Source: Streptomyces sp. CB01881 | Lineage (GTDB): Bacteria > Actinomycetota > Actinomycetes > Streptomycetales > Streptomycetaceae | NCBI RefSeq assembly: GCF_002953255.1 | Contig: NZ_CP026498.1 | Coordinates: forward strand, 6,343,321 to 6,407,320 | Length of the DNA stretch: 64,000 nt | Reading direction: 5' to 3' | In this document: positions 43,590-52,700 of the stretch, in pieces | How the letters are laid out: every line of letters starts with the position of its first letter | Numbering within the stretch: the stretch's first letter is position 1 | Program-made: the position numbers and the translations under genes | Notes under the pieces: model-generated | Told to the model about the DNA's origin: nothing | Databases searched by the model: none | Seen by the model: only the letters and a program-made list of their open reading frames with translations

Positions 43590-44431
43590 GACTCGTCTTC
43601 CACGAGCAGGGGCTCCTGCCCGCTGATCCGCGCCCACTTGTCGAGGAGGTGGCCCGCGAGGTAGCGCTCCGGCTGGACCATGACCAGTCGGCGGCCCATC
43701 GCGCGGTCGGCGAACGGGGCGAGCGGGGTGGGGTAGGGAAGGAACAGGCTGTCGTCGATGAGCAGCGGCGACCAGCGCGGCCATCCGTCGAAGACCTCGG
43801 CGACCACGAGGCGATGCTCGCCCAGCTCCCAGACCTGGCCCTTCTCGACCTGGTGCTCCGGTTCGCCCACGGTCACGCCAGCCAGGGCGAGCAGGTCACC
43901 GCGGGTGGGCTGGTCCGGCTCGCTGTCCGCCTCCTCCTCGCCGACGTCCGCGCGGGCGGCTTCCCCGGAGTCGAGGTCGGCGAGGAGAGCATCGAGCTGG
44001 CCGTGATCGAACCCGGTGGCGGCGAACAGGTCGGCGTCCACCGCTTCCAGGCTCGACAGCATGTCCGCCAGGCCAGCGTCGTCCCATCCCCCGCGGGTGG
44101 TCAGATGGTTGGAGGCGATGAGGTACGCCTCGGCGTGCGCGTCATCGCGCGAGGCCCAGCCCCGCACCACCGGGACCGTCCAGACGCCGTCCTCAGTGAC
44201 AACTACGCCCTCCGGCGCGTCCTTCCCGGCGTCTCGGCGGCGGACGAGGGTCTCGTAGCGGCCGTGGCCGGCCACCAGGCGCCCGGTGCGCTCATCGAGG
44301 AGACCGGGCTCGGTGAAGTCGAACTGCTCGACAGACAGGTCCAGCCCGCCGTCGTCGTGCCCTTTCGGGTTCCGCGTGGCGGGCTGGATGTCGTCCAGCG
44401 GCATGTAGTCGATGTAGCGGGGGGCAACCAT
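43586..44431 (-). CDS. ParB/sulfiredoxin-like N-terminal domain protein
   Basis: 281 aa. YMPLDDIQPATRNPKGHD, LSVEQFDFTEPGLLDERTGRLVAGHGRYET and DDAHAEAYLIASNHLTTRGGWD match the ParB-like domain often fused to or paired with phage DNA methylases. The C-terminal part (GDLLALAGVTVGEPEHQVEKGQVWELGEHRLVVAE) resembles the start of such a methylase but lacks a catalytic DPPY. ATG 44431. First gene of the 7-deazaguanine operon, so it probably helps target or supply the DNA modification. Confidence 0.82.
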   Translation of the reverse strand: MVAPRYIDYMPLDDIQPATRNPKGHDDGGLDLSVEQFDFTEPGLLDERTGRLVAGHGRYETLVRRRDAGKDAPEGVVVTEDGVWTVPVVRGWASRDDAHAEAYLIASNHLTTRGGWDDAGLADMLSSLEAVDADLFAATGFDHGQLDALLADLDSGEAARADVGEEEADSEPDQPTRGDLLALAGVTVGEPEHQVEKGQVWELGEHRLVVAEVFDGWPRWSPLLIDDSLFLPYPTPLAPFADRAMGRRLVMVQPERYLAGHLLDKWARISGQEPLLVEDES

Positions 44432-44458
44432 GAGCGGGGAACCTAGGCGGCCTCCCCC

Positions 44459-44479
44459 GTTAGGTCACGTCGACCTAAC
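44459..44479 (-). promoter_or_regulatory. Operator-like palindrome upstream of the DNA-modification operon
   Basis: GTTAGGTC (44459-44466) and GACCTAAC (44472-44479) are perfect arms around five bases, 28 bases before the ParB-like start codon. Candidate repressor site. Confidence 0.6.
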
Positions 44480-44500
44480 TGCCCGACGGCCGGTGAGGGT

Positions 44501-44773
44501 TCAGCTCTCCTCGGCGCGGTCCGGGGCGTGGGTGCCCTGCTCGACGCGGGGGAGGCGGGCCCGGGTGGGGCCCTGGCGGCTGAACGGGTCGCCGTAGGCC
44601 GCCACGAGCGAGTCGTAGATCGGCGTGCCGGCCTCGCGCGGGCCGCCAATCGTTGCAACGGGTGCCGCCACCGGGACGACGACCGGGACGGCGGGCGTCC
44701 CAGCCGGCAGCGCGGGACGGGAGGCGAACCAGGCGGAGGCGGACGGGTCAGCCGAAGATCCAGAGCTGGTCAT
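44501..44773 (-). CDS. Small Pro/Ala-rich hypothetical protein
   Basis: 90 aa from ATG 44773, with AAGGGA about eleven bases upstream; a start at 44812 would add MFIKRVEGIYIV. Composition is low complexity (PVVVPVAAPVATIGG) with a charged C-terminal tail. Not recognised; could be a small structural or nonfunctional product. Confidence 0.5.
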   Translation of the reverse strand: MTSSGSSADPSASAWFASRPALPAGTPAVPVVVPVAAPVATIGGPREAGTPIYDSLVAAYGDPFSRQGPTRARLPRVEQGTHAPDRAEES

Positions 44774-44816
44774 GACGATGTAGATCCCTTCAACTCTCTT
44801 GATGAACATGGACGTT

Positions 44817-44839
44817 AAAAAGCTCGACCGGTGAGGTCG
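44817..44839 (-). terminator. Intrinsic terminator with T-tract after the exonuclease gene
   Basis: CGACC/GGTCG stem (44825-44829 with 44835-44839) followed on the minus strand by AGCTTTTT. A second GC hairpin (44890-44907) lies just upstream. A rare T-rich terminator for this genome. Confidence 0.6.
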
Positions 44840-44924
44840 CGGCGAGCCTGGTGCCGGAGATGCGGCCCAGGCCCGCCACGGCCGTGCAGCGCGCCGCCTA
44901 CGGCGCGTGCCGCGTTTGGCGGCC

Positions 44925-46190
44925 TTACGCGCTCTTGCTGCCGCGCTTCGCGGCCCGCACGCGCCGCACCTCGTCGCGGCCGGCGGTCTGGACCCGCTTC
45001 GTCGGGTAGTCCAGCTCGTCGAGGGAGGGACGCTCACCGGGCGGGTTGTCCCAGAACGCCTCCAGCTGCCGCACGCGGGCCGTCAGGTCCGGCTCCGGGT
45101 CCTTGAGACGCCCGCCCGTCCGGACGTACTCGTACTCGCCGTAGGTGCCGTAGGGCACGCCCTGCAGCAGGGTCTTGGCGATGGACTGCTGCTTGTCGGC
45201 GTCGGACTTCGCGGCCCGGTGCCGGTCGTAGTCCGCCAACGCCCACTCGATGTCGGCTCGGTCCCCGATGAGCGTGTACGACTCCGGGGACCGGCCCGCC
45301 GATGCGGCTTCCTGCATGTTCCAGCAGTGGATGCGGGCTGGGCAGTACCGCCGGCAGATCGGGTCGTTGCTCGGGCCGGGCCGGTCGCGTGGCAGCTCGG
45401 TGCCGAGGTCGAGGGCCGTGGCTATGGCGGTCAGCCGGGCCAGCGCGCGCCTGGCTGCGTTCTCGTCGTAGGGCCTCGCGAACTCCTCGTCGGCACCGCT
45501 CTTGCGCTCGAAGTAGATGATCCGCACCTCCCGGACCAACTCGCCTGCCAGGACCAGGGCGAGGGCGTAGAGCTGCGCTTGGTCCCAGACCTCCTCGGCC
45601 GGGCCCTTCTCGCCGACCTGGGACCACTGCCAGTCTCCGGCGGTCTTGAAGTCGTACAAGATGCCGGTGATCGGGTCGTACTCGTCGTAGCGGCTCGGCC
45701 GGTCGAGTCCCGGCAGGGTGACGCGCTGCTCGTACAGCCGCCATGGGTAGAGCACTCGGCGCCGTGCGGCGACCGAGTCGTGGATGAGGATCCCGGCGGT
45801 GGCCGCGCGCCGGTCGGTGGGCGCCGGGGTGTAGCCGGGGGGCGGGTTCTCCCGGTACCAGATGGCCCTGCGGCAGGACGTCGTGTCGGAGGCCCCGATC
45901 GACCAGTGCCCCTTCGGCCGGGGAGCGCGACGGCTACGCCGACGTGTGCGGTCGTACTCAGCAAGGTCCTGTCCGAGGCTGCGCCCGGTGCCGGCTTGGG
46001 CGCGTTCCCGCAGGAGGTCGGCCAGATCGCGGCGGTACCTTCCGCAGGCGGTTGGGGCGTGGCCGCCGGAGCGTTTCCTACCCCGGTGGACATGGCGAGG
46101 GGCGCCGCAGCGGCAGGGCAGCATGCGGGGGCCGATGGTGGTGGCAGCGGCTGCGAGTTCGCGGGCACGCTGGATGAGCAAGGGGTCCAA
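44925..46190 (-). CDS. RecB/Cas4-like PD-(D/E)XK exonuclease with Fe-S cysteines
   Basis: About 421 aa from a TTG at 46190 (MDPLLIQRAREL), chosen because it lies after the RecT stop; later ATGs are possible and a longer frame overlaps RecT. The nuclease core is YDEYDPITGILYDFKTAGDW (D..DFK), with a preceding HDSVAARRR helix and a following Gln (WDQAQLYALAL). A Cys cluster (CRRYCPARIHCW) would hold a 4Fe-4S centre as in Cas4/AddB-like nucleases. It would process double-stranded ends for RecT. Start codon uncertain. Confidence 0.85.
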   Translation of the reverse strand: MDPLLIQRARELAAAATTIGPRMLPCRCGAPRHVHRGRKRSGGHAPTACGRYRRDLADLLRERAQAGTGRSLGQDLAEYDRTRRRSRRAPRPKGHWSIGASDTTSCRRAIWYRENPPPGYTPAPTDRRAATAGILIHDSVAARRRVLYPWRLYEQRVTLPGLDRPSRYDEYDPITGILYDFKTAGDWQWSQVGEKGPAEEVWDQAQLYALALVLAGELVREVRIIYFERKSGADEEFARPYDENAARRALARLTAIATALDLGTELPRDRPGPSNDPICRRYCPARIHCWNMQEAASAGRSPESYTLIGDRADIEWALADYDRHRAAKSDADKQQSIAKTLLQGVPYGTYGEYEYVRTGGRLKDPEPDLTARVRQLEAFWDNPPGERPSLDELDYPTKRVQTAGRDEVRRVRAAKRGSKSA

Positions 46191-46263
46191 GGTGATTCCC
46201 GAAGGTGGGCAGGCCGGCCAGCCGCGCGAGGCGACTGGCCGGCCTGCGGGTAGGTGGTGGCGC

Positions 46264-47523
46264 TCAGGCCTGATCGGCGGCGCGGCGACCCCACGCGCGG
46301 TGGTCGGGGTTCTGGCGAACGAGCATGCCGCCAGCGGCGAGGTACTGCGCGGCGTCGTCGTTGTATTCGCGAAGTGCGGCGACGACATGGTCTCGAAGCC
46401 CGTCGAGGAGCTGGCTCAGCTCTTCGGGTGTGGCCTCGGTGGTGTTCTTGCCGTTGGATTCGCGCCAGCGCCGGGTGACCTGGGTGACGTTCCTGCCGAG
46501 GGCAGCCGCGTAGGCGCGCAACTCCGCGCGAAGCTCATCGAGTGTCGGCGGCCCAGCGGCGTCATCCTGCGATGGACTCGGCTGCTGGTCACCGCCCTGC
46601 TCGGGCTCTGCCCCGCTGCCCTCCGTCGTGCTCTCCACCACGGTGCCACGGATGATCACCGGGCCAGGCTGGGACGCCTCCGAGCGGGCAGCGCGTCGGC
46701 GCGCTGCGCCTTCTTCGCGGGCAAGCTCTCGCTGTTCCGCGTCCGCGCGGCCCATCTCGTCGTGCTCGTAGATGCCGGTCAGCTCGCGGGGGAACGCGAC
46801 ACGCCATGCCTGAGCCTCGGCCACCTTGCCGATCATGTGGGTGCCCATCCCCGGCCAGAGCCCGGAGAGGACCTTGTTACCGGTCCTCCGCCCCTCGCCG
46901 AACGCGTCATTGGTCCACTCGTCCTTGGTGACGGCGAACTCCTTGAACAGGGCGACAGCCTGGGAGACTGTCCGGTCGCCCGCGATGCTGTAGTGCTCGA
47001 TGCGACACATGGCGGCGGCGGGGTGCTCCTCGCCGAGCCAGACGTCGACCCACCGGCGGCGGTTGATGCCGTCCTCGCCCTCGACCCACCACTTCGGGTC
47101 GTCCTCGGGACCGGTCCAGAACGGGCCCTGGCGGCGGATGAAGCGCTTGGTGCGCTGGCCGATGTGCCGGAACCCGTCGATGCCGGTCTGGGCGGTGTAG
47201 ATCAGCTCGTCGGGCTTGTTGTACACCTTGCGGGTGCGCCCGATGTAGTAGATCTCGCGGCGGAACGGGTCCAGGCCTGTGCTCTTGCAGATGTGGAAGA
47301 ACGCGACCTGCTCGTGGGTGGGCGCGTTCGCAAGTCCGATCGAGGCCAGGGCCGATCGCTGCGCCTTGGTCCAGAACCGCTGATCGGCGGTGATCTCCAA
47401 GACCTGGTCGGCGGTCTGGATCGCCATCTCGGCACGGTTGTCGTTCAGCGGCGTGATCGGCTCGGGCGGGGCCGGCGCATCCTGCCGGACGGCAGCAGGC
47501 TTGTCCTGCTGGGTAGTTGTCAC
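46264..47523 (-). CDS. recT: RecT-family single-strand annealing recombinase
   Basis: 419 aa. The RecT core is evident: FFHICKSTGLDPFRREIYYIGR, YTAQTGIDGFRHIGQRT, FKEFAVTKDEW and KVAEAQAWRVAFPRELTGIYEHDEM. A long C-terminal extension (about residues 250-419) is acidic then helical. GTG 47523 with AAGGAAGG upstream. It pairs with the RecB-like exonuclease as a phage recombination module and shares the SSB-like protein. Leader is conserved element f. Confidence 0.95.
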   Translation of the reverse strand: MTTTQQDKPAAVRQDAPAPPEPITPLNDNRAEMAIQTADQVLEITADQRFWTKAQRSALASIGLANAPTHEQVAFFHICKSTGLDPFRREIYYIGRTRKVYNKPDELIYTAQTGIDGFRHIGQRTKRFIRRQGPFWTGPEDDPKWWVEGEDGINRRRWVDVWLGEEHPAAAMCRIEHYSIAGDRTVSQAVALFKEFAVTKDEWTNDAFGEGRRTGNKVLSGLWPGMGTHMIGKVAEAQAWRVAFPRELTGIYEHDEMGRADAEQRELAREEGAARRRAARSEASQPGPVIIRGTVVESTTEGSGAEPEQGGDQQPSPSQDDAAGPPTLDELRAELRAYAAALGRNVTQVTRRWRESNGKNTTEATPEELSQLLDGLRDHVVAALREYNDDAAQYLAAGGMLVRQNPDHRAWGRRAADQA

Positions 47524-47827
47524 CGTGAGGTGCCTTCCTTATCTCCGTGGCGGCACCGGGGTTCGCAGGCCCCGGTGTGGCTGCCTGCGTCTACCCTCCC
47601 GCTCCGGGGACGCCCGTGGGAACACCTCACCACGTGGCCAAATCGGCTGCGGAGACTGGAGATTAGGAAGAGTGGCCGCCGGGCCAGCGGGGTGCGAATC
47701 CCGCCCGGATTCTCGCGCTCCCCTGATAGGAGACAGCCCCGAAGGGTTGGTTGCCAGAGCACGAGGCCGGTCGGCCCGGCGGTCACATCTTCACTCTAGG
47801 GTACGGCCGGCGCCAGCCGAAGGTCGA
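47524..47827. promoter_or_regulatory. RecT control region: conserved leader f and a plus-strand GCGAA hairpin
   Basis: In this 304-base gap, hairpin 2 of leader f lies at 47554-47577 (CACCGGGG/CCCCGGTG, loop CCTGCGAA on the minus strand) and a TGTTCCCAC variant of the upstream block at 47616-47624. Further right a plus-strand hairpin (GCGGG at 47688-47692 with CCCGC at 47701-47705) has loop GTGCGAAT, like a T-arm, but no cloverleaf closes around it. Confidence 0.6.
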
Positions 47828-48139
47828 TCACCAACCGGAACGGCGGTCCGGAGCGGTAGCCCGCTCCAGTGCACCGGCCCCGGCGTGCTGCCACAGGCCG
47901 TCGTAGAACGTCTTGGACGCCACGACGGCCAGCGCCACGGTGGTCAGTGCGGTCTGGGCGTGCGCGATGTCACCACGGGCCAGCACGGTGACGATGCCGA
48001 CGATGGCGGAGGCCACGGCGCCGACCACGGCGCGTACCGGCTTGGTCCAGTGCGGCTGCTGGATGAAGGCGGTGGCCCAGGGCGTGATGGCGCCGAGCAG
48101 CAGGCCCCACGCCTCGGTGTCGTTGAGGAGGTCGTTCAC
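47828..48139 (-). CDS. Holin-like membrane protein
   Basis: 103 aa. Hydrophobic stretches AWGLLLGAITPWATAFI, VRAVVGAVASAIVGIVTVL and ALTTVALAVVASKTF give about three membrane spans, with a charged C-terminal tail (ERATAPDRRSGW), the usual form of actinophage holins. ATG 48139. It sits downstream of the tail genes, as holins often do, although the endolysin is 12 kb away. Confidence 0.8.
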   Translation of the reverse strand: MNDLLNDTEAWGLLLGAITPWATAFIQQPHWTKPVRAVVGAVASAIVGIVTVLARGDIAHAQTALTTVALAVVASKTFYDGLWQHAGAGALERATAPDRRSGW

Positions 48140-48277
48140 GGTTGTCTCTCCCGGGTGCTGGTGGTGTGCGGGTCGGATTTGGCGGTCATAGGGGCCAGGT
48201 GGCGACCAGGGCGAGGGCTGCGCCGGCCAGGTAGCGGCTGGTGAACCGGTAGCGGGCCAGGATGCTGGCTGGTGTGA

Positions 48278-48520
48278 CTACTCCCGGGGTGGCCGCTCGT
48301 CTCTTGACAGCGCGGCGGGCAAGCCGGCCAGGGTCAGGCCGGTGACGATCACGCTGGGGTCCGCCGGAGGCGTCCACACCTCCCGGACGATCACGGCCAT
48401 GCCGAGGACGAACAGGACCAGGTCCCGCACCGTCCTCAGCCCGGTGATCTCGCGCCATCTGGTCCTCCGTCGGGGTCGTCGGCCAGCGGGTTCCTGCTGG
48501 CCGTCCGGGGGCCGTTCCAC
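48278..48520 (-). CDS. Small membrane protein, possible second holin (start uncertain)
   Basis: About 80 aa from GTG 48520. The convincing part is LRTVRDLVLFVLGMAVIVREVW followed by DPSVIVTGLTLAGLPAALS, two membrane helices. The best RBS nearby (GGAGG) precedes an ATG in another frame whose product looks non-coding, so the real start or a small frameshift needs checking. It lies directly before the holin and may work with it. Confidence 0.55.
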   Translation of the reverse strand: MERPPDGQQEPAGRRPRRRTRWREITGLRTVRDLVLFVLGMAVIVREVWTPPADPSVIVTGLTLAGLPAALSRDERPPRE

Positions 48521-48548
48521 AGCCGGGGACGGTAGGACGCTGCGGTGC

Positions 48549-48767
48549 TTAGGGTCGCGTCGAGGTGTTCTGCAGCTCGGCGAGAGCGGCCTCGAGCTCC
48601 GTGATCCGCTGGTCCTTGGCGGCTTCGCGGGCGGCCCGGACGGCGTTCTCCTCGCGGGCGAGCGCAAGCTCGGCTTGGGCCTTGCCCCATGCCTCGGTCA
48701 GCTGGGCGCCGAGGCGGGCGATGTACGGCTCAGCGTCGACGGTGATCGGCTCGGCAGTGTGGTTCAT
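48549..48767 (-). CDS. Small coiled-coil phage protein
   Basis: 72 aa. ATG 48767 with AGGAGA upstream. YIARLGAQLTEAWGKAQAELALAREENAVRAAREAAKDQRITELEAALAEL read in segments forms a continuous heptad-like helix. Small coiled-coil proteins of this kind occur between tail and lysis genes of streptomycete phages. Function unknown. Confidence 0.7.
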   Translation of the reverse strand: MNHTAEPITVDAEPYIARLGAQLTEAWGKAQAELALAREENAVRAAREAAKDQRITELEAALAELQNTSTRP

Positions 48768-48781
48768 GGAGGGCGTCTCCT

Positions 48782-48979
48782 TCACGGTCCTGGGGGCACT
48801 GTGTTGGTGGGGCAGTCCGGGTCGCAGCGGCAGGTCCGCTGCGTGGCGAGGATCTGAGCCTGTTCGCGAAGGTGCCGGACGCCGGCGCGCAGAAGGGCGG
48901 CCTCCACAGGGCTAAGTCGCCGGCTCTCAGCGTGTCCGAGGAGGTGGTTCAGCTCCTCGTGGGTCGGCGGCTGGCTCAT
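48782..48979 (-). CDS. Small hypothetical phage protein
   Basis: 65 aa. ATG 48979 overlaps the preceding gene stop (ATGA). PPTHEELNHLLGHAESRRLSPVEAALLRAGV is helical; the C-terminus has CRCDPDC, a possible metal site. Not recognised. Confidence 0.65.
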   Translation of the reverse strand: MSQPPTHEELNHLLGHAESRRLSPVEAALLRAGVRHLREQAQILATQRTCRCDPDCPTNTVPPGP

Positions 48980-49686
48980 GCCGAGGGTTCTCCGCTGCTC
49001 GCTTGGTGGGCTTGGTCGCGTCGGGGCACGGCAGCGTCCCACATGGTGGTGGTGAAGGTCTCGGGGAAGCTGGCAGGGCCGCGAGCCGGGGGCGGGGTGC
49101 CGGTGATGTTGGCCGCCAGTTGCTGACGGGCTTGCTCGACGAGGGCGGTCTTCGCGGCGACGCCTTCGGCCGTGATGCCGTGGGCGGTGCGGATCACCGC
49201 CAGCGGGTCGGGTGCTGGCCGCGCCGCGGCCTGGCCGCTGCTGGTCTTGCCCAGCCGGTGGGCGGGGGTGACGACGTGGACGCGTGTGCGCTTGGCTTGC
49301 TCGATTCGCTCGAGGTGGGCGGCGCGCGCCGTTGCCCGGTCGGGTGCGTTGTGGAGGGTGATCGGGGCGTCGTCGCCGATGGCCAGGCCGTGCATCGCTT
49401 GGGTGGACGGGGCGGTCAGGCCCTTGGCGGCCGCGGGGTCCTGCGATCGATGCTCGATTGGGTCCGGCAGGAAGGGCTCGTGCAGCACCATGTCGAGGAT
49501 GCTCGCCAGGCCCTCCGGAGTGGTGTGGTCGACGTCGTACTCAGCTGCTCGCCATTCCAGGGTCGAAGCCGGGAAGACGGTCACGTGGTGCTCGCCGTCC
49601 GGCCTGCGCTGCCTCACCTGCCAGCAATCTGTGGACCCAATGCGGATCTGGGTGACATCGGTGATCTCGTAGCGTTCAACGGGCAT
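48976..49686 (-). CDS. Hypothetical tail-region protein
   Basis: 236 aa, ATG 49686, not recognised. The N-terminal ~70 residues are beta-rich (YEITDVTQIRIGSTDCWQVRQ, HHVTVFPASTLEWRAA); the rest is helical and Ala/Pro-rich. It follows the large baseplate protein by 14 bases, so it is probably part of the tail operon or a late accessory protein. Confidence 0.68.
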   Translation of the reverse strand: MPVERYEITDVTQIRIGSTDCWQVRQRRPDGEHHVTVFPASTLEWRAAEYDVDHTTPEGLASILDMVLHEPFLPDPIEHRSQDPAAAKGLTAPSTQAMHGLAIGDDAPITLHNAPDRATARAAHLERIEQAKRTRVHVVTPAHRLGKTSSGQAAARPAPDPLAVIRTAHGITAEGVAAKTALVEQARQQLAANITGTPPPARGPASFPETFTTTMWDAAVPRRDQAHQASSGEPSA

Positions 49687-49700
49687 GGTCTGCTCTCTCG

Positions 49701-52700
49701 TCAGATGCGGAAGGACCAGAAGCCTGCGCTTCCGTCGGGGCTGGCGGATTCGAGGCTGACGGTGAAGCCGGTTCGGGAATTGGCGACGACCTGCCATTTC
49801 CGCAGGGCGTGAGAGTCGCGGAGCGTGACGATGGGCACCATGTCGGAGTTCATCGTCGGCCCGTAGGCGAGTGCCATCGCTGCCCAGTTGTTCATCTGCA
49901 CTGTGCCGGTGCACAGCCCGTAGTCGGGTTCGGCGTACCAGTAGTTCGGCCAGGTCCCGCGGTACTGCACGGCGGCGTTGTCGATCCAGATCTCGCTGCT
50001 GGAGCCGTCGTCGTTGCGCCGGCCGATCCAGGCTCCCCGCTCGGTGGCGTAGGCGTAGCCGTGCAGGGTGTTCTGTGTGAGGTAGACGATCGAGGCGCCC
50101 TCGGCGGCCATCCGTACGGCGCCGCCCCAGGGCTCCTGAGTGTCGGTGCGGATGGTTTCCAGGGTGGATACGTAGTCGGTCAGGTAGAGGCGGAAGGCGG
50201 AGTCCTGGTCGCGAAGTTTGAAGGTGCCGCTGTTCAGGCCGATGTAGGCGCCGCCACTGCCACCGCCGACTGCGTTGATGAAGGCGTAGTTGTCACCGCT
50301 GGTGGGGAAGAAGCGGATCTCCGGCAGGCCGCCGCCGGGGTTGATCTCGATTCGCTGGCCGCTGACGCCACTCGACAGGCCGCCGACGATCTTCACTGAG
50401 CCGTCGCCTGCGGCGATGGCGACGGTCTGGACGCCAGCCGCATTCCACGCACCGATTCCTCCGGAGTTCAGCTCAACCCTCGCGCCACTCTCGGCTGTCT
50501 TGATGCGGGCGGAGACTGTGACGTCGGCTTTGAGCTGGCCAACTGTCAGCTTGCTAGCGGAGACGGTGCCGATGTTCGCGTCCTGGATCGTCGCGAGCGC
50601 GATCTTCGCGCCGACGATGGTGGCGTCGGCGATCTGGACGGCGCCGATGATGTTGGCAGGGAACTCCAGGGCCTCCAGGGTGAGCATGTCGACCTCGGTG
50701 ACCGAGGGGGTGCCGCCGTCCACGTTGAGCAGCAGGTGCGGCCGGACGTAGCGGACGTTGGGGTGGAGGCTGGCGGGTTTCTGCGGGTCGGGCTGGGTGG
50801 TCCAGAAGGGGCCTGCGGCGGGGCCGTAGCCCTTAAGGAAGCCGGTGAGGGTGACCCAGCCGCCTCCGGGGCTGAGAGGCGTGGCGTTGGCGGCGACGGC
50901 GAACGGCAGGTCTACCGCATTGGTGCCGGCGGTGTTGATCCGGGTGAGGCCGTCGGCGGCGATCCCGGTGAGGCCGGCGGTGATCTTGCAGGCGGTGCCA
51001 GCGGTCTGCCGGACGCGCACGGACATGCGGTACAGGACCGCCGGGTCGAGGAGCAGGTTCTCGGACCACTCCAGGCGCAGCACCTTGGAGGCGACGAGGG
51101 CGCGGGCGCCGGTGGGGGCGTCCGGCCGGGCGGCGGTGCTCCACGTGGCGCCGGCATCGCCGGAGGTCTTCACCCACCGCGGGTCGTCGGAGGCGAAACC
51201 GGTGAAGAAGGAGGTCTGGAGGCTGGCGCGCTCGACGTCCGCCCACTTGCCCGCGGTGAGAATCTTGTCGGCGAGGTCGGAGCCGATCACCATGTCGGGG
51301 ATGGCGGAGACTTCGGCGGATGGCGAGGAGGCGTTGCCTGCCCTGTCGACGGCCCGGAACTTGAGGTAGTAGGTGGTGCCGTAGCTCAGGCCGGTGACCG
51401 GTGCGGCGGCTGCGCCGGTCAGCCGGTCGACCACGGTCGCGGCGGTGGGGGTGAAGCCGGCGGCGGTGGAGGCGTGGACCTCGAGGGCCGCGAAGTCGGC
51501 GGGCATTGTCTCGCCCTGGGCGCCGCGCCCGTCCCAGGTGGCGCGGATGCCGCCGATCAGTCGGGCGAGGATGGGCTTGGACGGGACGGGCGGCGGTGTG
51601 GTGTCGGTGGCGAGGATGATCTCCTCGGACAGCTGCCAGCCGGAGGAGTTCCCGGAGGCATCGACGGTGCGCACGCGGGCCTGGACGCGCTGGCCCGCGG
51701 GCAGCTGGTCGTAGTGCGCGACGGTGCCGTTCACGGCCTGCTCGGGCGACCACTGCGGGGTCTGGCCGCCGATGGGCAGGCCGGGCAGCAGGTACGAGAC
51801 GTAGTAGTTCCCGGCGTCGTCGTACACAGTGCCGTCGGCGTTGTCGGTGACCTTCGGCCAGGACACGGCCAGGGCCGCATGCTGCTGGCCTTCGGAGTCC
51901 AGGTAGGCCCAGGAGCCGACCAGGACGGCGGCCGGCGCTTTGGGTGCCACCGTGTCGTTGCGGTCGCCGAGCGGCGGCAGCGGGGTGCGGGAGGCGGATG
52001 CGGCGCCGTTGGTGAGGGCGTCCAGGCGCCGCTGGATGCGGATGCGCTGCTCCACGAACACGTCGTTGAGTTCGAGGCTGCTGGTGGGATGGCCGCCCTC
52101 GTCGTAGGTGGTGGCGATGGTCCGCACCCGCAGCGGCTCCAGGGTGGCCGGGTCGGTGCGCCGCTGGTCGTAGCGGATGTAGTCGCCGGGCTGGTAGTCG
52201 ATGCCCGGGCGGTGCTGGGTGGCGGCCGGGTCGAGTTCGATGGTGAAGCCCTCGGCGGCCGAGGTCATACCGCCGAGGGTGACGCGGGCCAGCTCGGCGA
52301 GGGTAGCGGCGTCGGTGATGCCTCCGCGCCCGTCGAACGCCTCGCGGCGGCCGAACCGGGCGGCCGCGGTGGCGTCGACGACCTCGGCCAGGGCGCCTCC
52401 GTCGCCGGCGGCCAGGAGGTGCGAGCGGACGGTGCGGCGGGAGCGCTGCCGGGGCCCCTTGAGGACGTCCCGGCCCAGGTAGAGCACGATGCCGGGGTGG
52501 TCGGTGGCGCAGACCGTGTCGGGCACGTAGGCGCGCAGCCGGTAGCCCTCCATCCGTACGTCGGCCCAGCCAGCGCCGGTGATGGCCTGCACGGTCTTGA
52601 TTAGATCGCCGCCGGCGTCGTACTGCGCGGTGTAGGTGGTGGGCCAGGGCCGCCCGGCGCTGTCGGTGGCGGAGGTGAAGTCCCAGGTGACCTCGGGCAG

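Noticed and set aside
47612..47720. tRNA-like T-arm (GCGGG, loop GTGCGAAT, CCCGC)
   Set aside because: The loop has eight bases, and no matching acceptor, D or anticodon arm closes a cloverleaf at allowed distances.
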